From Blakeslea trispora (taxonomy: Eukaryota > Mucoromycota > Mucoromycetes > Mucorales > Choanephoraceae): 12,415 bases of DNA. The notes under the pieces are model-generated. The model saw only the letters and a list, made by a program, of their open reading frames with translations. It did not search any database and was not told the DNA's origin. The position numbers were made by a program, and so were the translations under genes. The stretch spans positions 1 through 12,415 of the forward strand of contig JAIWNE010000269.1 of NCBI GenBank assembly GCA_025331445.1, in the 5' to 3' direction. The stretch's first letter is position 1. Each line of letters opens with the position of its first letter. Of the stretch, positions 7,851 to 12,415 are shown one piece after another.

Positions 7851-8027
7851 GTCAAATATGGAAATCACTTCCAAGATGAAGCATCTTGGTCTTGAAAATA
7901 TGAGGATTGAACAATTGATGTAGACAGTTTGCAAATCGAAGATGCAGGATTAATGTTTGATCTACTTTTGAGGCAGCGAGAATTTGATTTGCATGACTTT
8001 GTAATTCACATTCAGTCAATTCTCTAG
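7851..8027 (+). pseudogene. Transposase remnant between core and C-terminal domain
   Basis: Two overlapping frames read like the transposase linker: SKMKHLGLENMRIEQL from 7870 on, then DVDSLQIEDAGLMFDLLL and REFDLHDFVIHIQ from 7917 in another frame to TAG 8025-8027. The pattern (SLQIEDAGLMFDLL followed by FDLHDF) resembles the segment before the C-terminal domain in related fungal proteins, by memory. One frameshift near 7917 is required. Confidence 0.45.
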
Positions 8028-8098
8028 ATTTTAAAATGCGCCCCTAATCTCTTTCACCATAGCTTCTCTTTACTTTTCAAATATCAATACAACCCAAT

Positions 8099-8815
8099 AT
8101 GTACGAAACAACCGAGCAAATCTCAAACGATGATATGGAGCTGGTACCTTTTGCAACAGACAGTCATCTTCATATAGAAGACATCTTTGAGCTTTCTGAA
8201 AAAGGCGGAGATCCTACAGGATATGAGCAGTTGCAGGAAGATGGCTGTATTTTGGTCTCATTTGCCAAGAGAGAGCCTAATAGTCTGAGCCAAGAAGACT
8301 TTGATTGCCTAATAGCGTACTACCATAGGGTTTACGAGACACCACTTGAAGTGCCCAACATTGTACAAAAGCTAAAAAAGGTTAAAGTACTTGGCTATGT
8401 CTATAGATCCCGTTTGACGGGTCGGGATAAGGGAACGCACATCTATGCTTACCGTCCTGACAATTTTGAAAGCGATGATTTAGATGGTGTATTGAACATT
8501 GGAAACGAAGAGCACTTGCGTGCCGGAATGGTTGAATACTTTTTCTTTCACCAAACTGTTTATCGTCAAGATAATGAATGCTTGACAACTAATCATTGTC
8601 TTGCATTTGTTAGCTGGTATAAAAATCCTCGCTTAAATAGCGAAGCACTTGCAACGGGTACAAGTGAGACAAATCGTCCTTTTCGCAAAGAGTATAAAGT
8701 CAAAAGCTCATACAGCATTTTACCTGTACAGAAGTTATACACACCGATACATATTCGTCACCTTGATATCGACAATATTTTTATCGCTCTTGGACTAACA
8801 AGAATGTTTCTTTAA
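8099..8815 (+). CDS. Transposase C-terminal domain, intact 238-aa ORF
   Basis: ATG 8099 to TAA 8813-8815, uninterrupted, unlike the five-times broken upstream part. Residues 60-85 (SLSQEDFDCLIAYYHRVYE) and 95-116 (KVKVLGYVYRSRLTGRDKGTH), then AGMVEYFFFH, HCLAFVSWYKNP and SILPVQKLYTP, follow the C-terminal domain of fungal CACTA transposases. A TAG acceptor at 8060-8062 precedes a frame that is open in phase with this ORF from 8063, so in the ancestral gene this was probably the last exon, and the ATG may be internal. No TATA box is evident nearby. AATAAA at 8821 lies 5 nt after the stop. Whether it is made as a separate protein is unknown. Confidence 0.75.
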   Translation: MYETTEQISNDDMELVPFATDSHLHIEDIFELSEKGGDPTGYEQLQEDGCILVSFAKREPNSLSQEDFDCLIAYYHRVYETPLEVPNIVQKLKKVKVLGYVYRSRLTGRDKGTHIYAYRPDNFESDDLDGVLNIGNEEHLRAGMVEYFFFHQTVYRQDNECLTTNHCLAFVSWYKNPRLNSEALATGTSETNRPFRKEYKVKSSYSILPVQKLYTPIHIRHLDIDNIFIALGLTRMFL

Positions 8816-8820
8816 AAAGG

Positions 8821-8867
8821 AATAAACTTTTTTTTTTATGTTTTTATGCTCTTTATTTAACAAATAA
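8821..8867. terminator. Overlapping convergent polyadenylation signals
   Basis: Plus-strand AATAAA at 8821-8826 and 8862-8867, and minus-strand AATAAA (TTTATT at 8852-8857), lie between the stops of the transposase (8815) and gene B (8875), which are only 59 bp apart. Confidence 0.5.
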
Positions 8868-8874
8868 AGAAAAA

Positions 8875-10027
8875 CTACAAAAGTTCGTGATCTACAGCCC
8901 ATGATGGTAGATGTCTAATGTTTTTAGTCTTTCTATTCGTGATGGTCTTGACTACTCGAGAGCCCGATCTGGTCGGTTCAAAGCTTTTGTTGAATCTGCG
9001 GTTGTCAGCAGACGAAGCTCATCAAGCTTATCAAAGAACTCTGTACACTATACAATGATGTTTTGTAAATACTTCACTTTCTTTTTATCTGTGTATCTAT
9101 TTCCTCTGTTACTCACACGTTGTTTTCTGTAGTGAGGATTCCTCTGGCCCTGAACTGCTTGCCTTCTATGTCATACTCGTCTTCTTGGTCTGATACCATT
9201 TCATTGTCAAGACTTGCAAGCATTCTTCATGAGAACCAAACCACGTTGTACAAGTCATTCTGTGACTCTCGTATGCTTGTCTTCTTCTATCCAAAAGCTA
9301 AACCAGAATACAAGTACATTGCTAAGTAAAAAGGTACATAAAATTACTTTTTGCAAGCTCAACTTACATGTGTCTTACGAGTTTGATAATTTTTTCTTTT
9401 TTTGTTAGAGTCTTGTTCACTCAAGCTCAAACTCGCCTGTCTCATTTTCTCTTTCTGATAGTTGTATTGTTGGTGAAGTACGCTCTTGATGTACTTTTCA
9501 GGCAGATCTCCAGGCCACAGGTAAGGTCTAACGATGCATCCATAAACGCTGTTTCTTAATGTTTTCTGAATGATTTGGGTCACATTGGGACCATTGTTAG
9601 GACCATTGATTAAATGTTCATCAAGTTTCCACCCGATGATTCCCAACTGATTACGTTGCTCATCTAAGATAACTGACTAAAATGGCCATTAGACAATAAT
9701 ATTCTCAAATCAACAGGTATTAATACTAACACGAATCTGTTTGAGTTCTACTTTTGATCCAGGAAAACCATGTTTCTTCTCAGCAGCAGGCTTATTGTTT
9801 AACCTCGCCTTGAGTTCCTGGCACTCAGCAGTCACTCGGTCACATTGTGTTTTGTACTGCTCCAAAGACTCATTTGTTTTGCCGAGAATCTGCAATACTT
9901 CCTCAAGTTTGCGTTCTACTGCAGAGTTGTTTGAACGACGGGAGAGATGGGAGCTAACAGATGGAATGGATCTGTTGTTGTTGTTGTTGGCGTTGGAATT
10001 GTTGTTGGAGGTAAAAGTGTTGAACAT
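8875..10027 (-). pseudogene. Gene B: TNPA-like protein of E2, 4 exons, lightly damaged
   Basis: Minus-strand gene from ATG 10027. Exon 1 (10027-9731, 99 codons) has an Asn-rich start and a coiled coil (VERKLEEVLQILGKTNESLE). A 54-nt intron follows. Exon 2 (9676-9368, 103 codons) includes YLWPGDLPEKYIKSVLHQQY and a basic end (NKKRKNYQTRKTH). An 81-nt intron leads to exon 3 (9286-9119, 56 codons) with an acid patch (MVSDQEDEYDIEG). Exon 4 (9047-8875) holds CTEFFDKLDELRLL and ends LPSWAVDHELL. Exons 1-3 keep phase 0. Lesions: one in-frame TGA at 9229-9227, and a frame change near 8970 needed to reach the LPSWAV end; without it translation stops at 8952. Exon plan, acid patch and C-terminal motif match gene A. 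In CACTA elements the second gene binds subterminal repeats and helps transposition; that role is inferred here. Confidence 0.6.
9123..9134 (+). repeat. Third copy of the E2 terminal 12-mer, inside gene B
   Basis: TTTTCTGTAGTG, identical to 11292-11303 and the reverse complement of 3201-3212, lies within exon 3 of gene B. Confidence 0.75.
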
Positions 10028-10090
10028 ATTGATGTTTTGGATACTAGTAAAAAAAAACGGAAAGGATTAATAAAGCTGTCAGTTACAAAG

Positions 10091-10099
10091 CCTTTTATA
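10091..10099 (-). promoter_or_regulatory. TATA box of gene B
   Basis: TATAAAAGG on the minus strand, 64 nt before the gene B ATG. Confidence 0.55.
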
Positions 10100-10199
10100 C
10101 TTGAGCATTAAATGCTACGATTTAAAGTAATTTGACACATTCGGAATCTAAATGAAACTTGGCTTGAGCGCCGAATAGATCAGGATAAAATATAGATAG

Positions 10200-10700
10200 C
10201 TAAAACCAATTAAAATTTTTCAATCTCTTTTTCTCTTTCTTTTGTTTCTTTTTGTTTTCTTAAACTTTTCCGAGTGGTTCATGGTAATGTATCTCCTTAT
10301 TAAAAAAAGAAAGATGTTTATTAATATGAATCAATGTATAGTATTGCAAACAAGTAACTGGTTTTAGTTGGTGCTATGTTTAGTAGAAGGGTAAGTGATC
10401 GATCATCTTTTTTTAAACCAACTAACAATGTTTTCATAGTAATGATGGCTACTTTTATCCTAAAATGTGTCTAAAGGGCTAAAGACGTCTATTATATGTA
10501 ATACTGTAAGTAAGAAAAAAGTTCATGAATGTTTATTTTTTACTGATATTAACTTGGATTTATCTAAAGACTCTATTCTCTATCTTTATTGCAAAGGCTA
10601 GTGGCCATAGTCATTAAAAGGTAAATAACTTATTTTTGCTCATTTTTTCGATTGTTTCTAATGACTATTTCTTTATTGTTATAGTTTGGGAGACCCAGTA
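10200..10700 (+). other. Intron-like, apparently non-coding plus-strand transcript region
   Basis: A C/T tract (10219-10262) leads to GAGTGGTT and AAACAAGTAACTGG, both shared with the region upstream of the candidate ORF near gene A. Well-formed introns follow: 10391-10439 (GTAAGT, branch CTAAC, CATAG) and 10621-10684 (GTAAAT, branch CTAAT, TATAG), with another donor GTAAGT at 10506. The intervening exons carry stops in all frames, so no protein longer than about 25 residues is seen. This may be a spliced non-coding RNA or a decayed counterpart of the ORF at 2097-2633. Confidence 0.35.
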
Positions 10701-11085
10701 TATAGAGCATTAGATTAGCCAATGATGTACGAATCAAAATCCAATGGATCGATCGTATAAACAATTTTTTTATTAAATAAACCAATTATATAAATGAATC
10801 CAAATGACGTTTTCCGTATCATACTTTAACCGAGTGGTAAATGAGTAATAATGAATGGCATATCAGCCAATAAAGAAAAGTAATGAGTACCAAATAAAGC
10901 ATACATCTTTATACCAAGGTCAAATAGCAAAGGAGTGTATTTGAAATGTTTGTGTAAAAATGTAACGTGGAGAGCCTATGGGAGTTTAACAGTCTAAAGA
11001 CCGAAAGAAATACAGAAGGCCTCTTTAAGCCAATGACATGAAGTATACTTCGATCAAAAGAGCAAAAACAAGATGAAAGGATTGC
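10701..11085. promoter_or_regulatory. AT-rich spacer with CCAAT boxes
   Basis: No gene is supported. CCAAT occurs at 10719, 10741, 10782, 10867 and 11030, mirroring the CCAAT-rich stretch at the same place relative to gene A. Confidence 0.3.
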
Positions 11086-11089
11086 ACTG

Positions 11090-11286
11090 TAACTAATGAA
11101 AGAAAACATGAGTTATATGGTACATACAGGCTATAACTAATGAAATTTGCCTGCTTAAAAAAACCATGAGTTATACCCAGGTTAAGGCCATATAACTCAT
11201 GAGGTGAGCTATACATGCTATTTTGAACATTAGTTAAATTTATGAGTTATACGCAGGATATGCCCTATTCCTGCGTGTAATTCATG
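11090..11286. repeat. Eight subterminal repeats ATAACTMATG at E2 right end
   Basis: Copies or near-copies in both orientations at about 11090, 11107, 11133, 11165, 11192, 11228, 11241 and 11277, all within 215 bp of the terminus. Such clustered 10-bp repeats are typical binding sites of the second CACTA protein. Confidence 0.7.
11242..11284. repeat. Hairpin formed by two inverted subterminal repeats, 17-bp arms (15/17)
   Basis: ATGAGTTATACGCAGGA at 11242-11258 pairs with TCCTGCGTGTAATTCAT at 11269-11285 with two mismatches. The inner ACGCAGGA/TCCTGCGT is perfect. Confidence 0.7.
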
Positions 11287-11291
11287 TTTTT

Positions 11292-11303
11292 TTTTCTGTA
11301 GTG
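11292..11303 (-). repeat. Right terminal inverted repeat of E2
   Basis: TTTTCTGTAGTG, within a longer T9CTGTAGTG run. It is followed by TG and then CACTACACC, the start of another element end. Confidence 0.55.
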
Positions 11304-11305
11304 TG

Positions 11306-11370
11306 CACTACACCAAATGCCGGTCCGCTGTACAGTGGACACCCGGGTTGGACTGGCGTCCACCGCTGTC
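11306..11370 (+). mobile_element. Left-end fragment of an E1-family CACTA-like element (E3)
   Basis: CACTACACCAAATGCCGGTCC, with CAGTGGAC (11333) and CGTCCACCGCTGTCAAATTT (11357-11376), matches the reverse complement of 3197 leftwards (CACTACACCCAAAAGGACGTCC, then CGTCCACTGCTGCCAAATTT). It is thus the same repeat family as the E1 end, facing away from E2. Its far end is not in the window. Confidence 0.5.
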
Positions 11371-12340
11371 AAATTTCCAACTTTTGATTTTGACTATGAA
11401 AGTTGCTGTTTTTTTGGCAGAAATGTAGATGTATCTTCTAGGCTTCCAAAACTTTTTACAGAATTGAATTTGGATGTTATTCATAAAGTTATTACCATTT
11501 ACATTTCTTCTATCATTTCACTGCTTAAAGAATTTTCGCTCTTTGAATTTTTTGGCAGTGATTTTTTCTCTGCTTGAGATTTTACAGCAACTTGATTTCC
11601 TTAATGCTGAGGAGTTTAAATTGACTTGTCATTTTTTCTTCAAAAAAAAGACCTGAAAAACACTGCTAAAAAAATTGGAAAATACTTTCGGAAACGAGAA
11701 ATTTAAAAATTGAGAATGAGACTCACAAAATAATTGGGAAAATTCTTTAAAAATGGGAAATAAAAAACTTAAAGCACTGAAAAAAAGAGACTCTAAAAAA
11801 AAAGAGACTCTCCTAAAAAAAAAAAAAAGTTGTTGAAAAAAAAAGATCTTAAAAAATACATAAAAAGACACCTAAAAAAATGACATTGAAAGAAAAAGGT
11901 TTTGGAGAGAAAACGCTTCTAAAAACTAAAAGCTTAAAAAAGAGATTTGTTAAAAAGATGTTAGCACATCTTGATCATTATACTAGATCTCGTCAAGCTA
12001 CTCGTACCAAAGGTCTATTTTTGAGATAAAATACAAAGATGCCAATCCCTTTTATACTTAATAAATCAAGTAAAGCAAAGGTCATTAAAACACACGCTAT
12101 CCTATGCTAACAGCCCTTTTTATCGTATTCCATTCCTTTATACTCGTTTCGATACATATACACACTCTATCAACCCAGAATAACATAACCGCAAATAAAA
12201 AAAAGTAATAACTTGATAGGAAGGATGTCGTCTTTTTTTTTGTTTAAATACAATTCTTTCAACCAAATATCCAAGGTCGTAGTTTGTGATGCAGTCCATT
12301 CCAACAAAGAACCGTTTACATTCTAACCCAAAAGTATTAC
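11371..12340. other. Gene-free A/T-rich spacer
   Basis: 11371-11640 is T-rich with weak open frames. 11640-11950 is a purine tract of A-runs broken by CT or GAGACTCT, including AAAAAAGAGACTCT twice (about 11783 and 11800). A minus-strand TATAAAAGGG lies near 12050 and TATAAAGG near 12140, but no ATG with a convincing frame follows. No gene is supported. Confidence 0.4.
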
Positions 12341-12344
12341 TTAC

Positions 12345-12415
12345 CTCTTGCCTGACGAGCAATAAAGCGTTCAACAGTAGACTTCAATAGCTTTGTACTT
12401 ACAAGAACTAAAACT
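12345..12415 (-). CDS. Exon of an unrecognised minus-strand gene (partial, right edge)
   Basis: A frame enters from the right edge, reads LVLVSTKLLKSTVERFIARQARG, and stops at a strong donor GTAAGT (12344-12339). The basic, helical segment and the precise donor suggest a real exon. A second GTAAGT lies upstream near 12402, so the exon may begin later than the window edge. Too little is visible to name a family, and the next exon could not be placed with confidence. Confidence 0.35.

Larger units (their letters stand above)
5016..8815 (+). pseudogene. CACTA (Tnp2/Transposase_21-like) transposase, broken
   Basis: Read end to end, this is a fungal-type CACTA transposase of roughly 1000 residues: an N-terminal Cys-rich zinc-binding region, an acidic linker, an FPKS segment with a CPSCHHL motif, an RNase-H-like core (LNVD-stop-FSPF, YGCHLCKTHFP, FELPYFSYDLLTVEPMHALYLGVAKK, FHFMLHLRQCIYKFGP, FWGFGFERNN), and a C-terminal domain (YHRVYE, AGMVEYFFFH, HCLAFVSWYKNPR, SILPVQKLY). 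These match, by memory of the family, the order seen in fungal Transposase_21 proteins, which excise and insert the element in the nucleus. Lesions: frame changes near 5785, 6116, 6465, 7388 and 7917; TGA 6283-6285 where the family has Trp; and a non-coding gap at about 7463-7850 with an 11-bp tandem repeat. The Asp usual before PMH is Glu here. No full-length product is possible from this copy. Confidence 0.8.
3201..11303. mobile_element. Putative CACTA transposon E2, 8.1 kb
   Basis: The left end begins CACTACAGAAAATCGAC (3201-3217) and the right end finishes TTTTTTTTTCTGTAGTG (to 11303), so at least 12 bp of terminal inverted repeat match exactly, beginning with the diagnostic CACTA. The interior encodes a Tnp2-type transposase (5016-8815, broken) and a TNPA-like second gene (8875-10027), the normal CACTA gene pair. 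Eight subterminal repeats lie just inside the right end. Doubts: the three bases outside each end (GAA, TGC) do not form a target-site duplication, the left end lacks the right-end subterminal repeats, and part of the 12-bp match is an A-run. The two ends could therefore belong to different copies. Confidence 0.5.

Noticed and set aside
8911..9329. Two plus-strand open frames
   Set aside because: Antisense to gene B exons 3-4, which align with gene A and keep phase across introns.
9741..10070. Plus-strand open frame with poly-Leu
   Set aside because: Antisense of the Asn-rich start of gene B.
10268..10280. CCGAGTGGTT, resembling a tRNA D-arm (A box)
   Set aside because: No matching B box, anticodon or acceptor arms follow; it is better explained as part of the leader shared with the E1 region.
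11317..11577. Plus-strand open frame of 86 codons
   Set aside because: It starts inside an element terminus, is Phe/Ile-rich from T-rich DNA, and shows no motif or splice context.
11629..11871. Minus-strand Phe-rich open frame of 80 codons
   Set aside because: Low-complexity translation of poly-A runs.
12138..12374. Minus-strand open frame of 78 codons
   Set aside because: It needs a TTG start and reads through a strong GTAAGT donor; the other frame of 12415-12345 is the better exon candidate.

Overview
The window looks like a nuclear contig from an early-diverging fungus, most likely Mucoromycota. It is very AT-rich, introns are mostly 49-81 nt with GTAAGT-like donors and TAG acceptors, promoters carry TATAAAAGG, and the coding content is a CACTA-type (Tnp2/Transposase_21) transposon of the kind that is abundant in those genomes. 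No bacterial, viral, rRNA, tRNA or CRISPR feature is supported.

Layout. 1-142 is the 3' end of an unrecognised plus-strand gene. 143-540 is pyrimidine-rich spacer with a TATG-rich array. 613-1645 (minus) is a four-exon coiled-coil/basic/acidic protein gene, 'gene A'. 2097-2633 (plus) is a candidate intron-rich small ORF diverging from gene A. 2990-3197 is a GC-richer block with repeated GCAGTGGAC and a long hairpin, ending in GTGTAGTG, and reads as the end of one CACTA-like element. A second element, 'E2', appears to run from 3201 to 11303, bounded by CACTACAGAAAA and its reverse complement. At 11306 a sequence of the same family as 2990-3197 starts again in the opposite sense (CACTACACC...). 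11370-12340 is A/T-rich spacer, and an exon of an unrecognised minus-strand gene touches the right edge.

Inside E2, from left to right: a minus-strand, probably multi-exon gene of unknown function ('gene C', last exon 3568-3847); the transposase, read plus from 5016 to 8815 but broken by several frameshifts and a TGA at a conserved Trp position; 'gene B' (8875-10027, minus), a diverged paralogue of gene A meeting the transposase tail to tail; then an intron-like, CCAAT-rich stretch; and eight subterminal repeats just inside the right end.

Working model (inference): the transposase cuts and joins, while gene A/B proteins are TNPA-like partners that bind the family-specific subterminal repeats. 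The two families here (GCAGTGGAC and ATAACTMATG repeats) each sit beside their own gene A/B copy. Both gene A/B copies and the transposase are damaged, so the region appears to be a nested graveyard of related elements.
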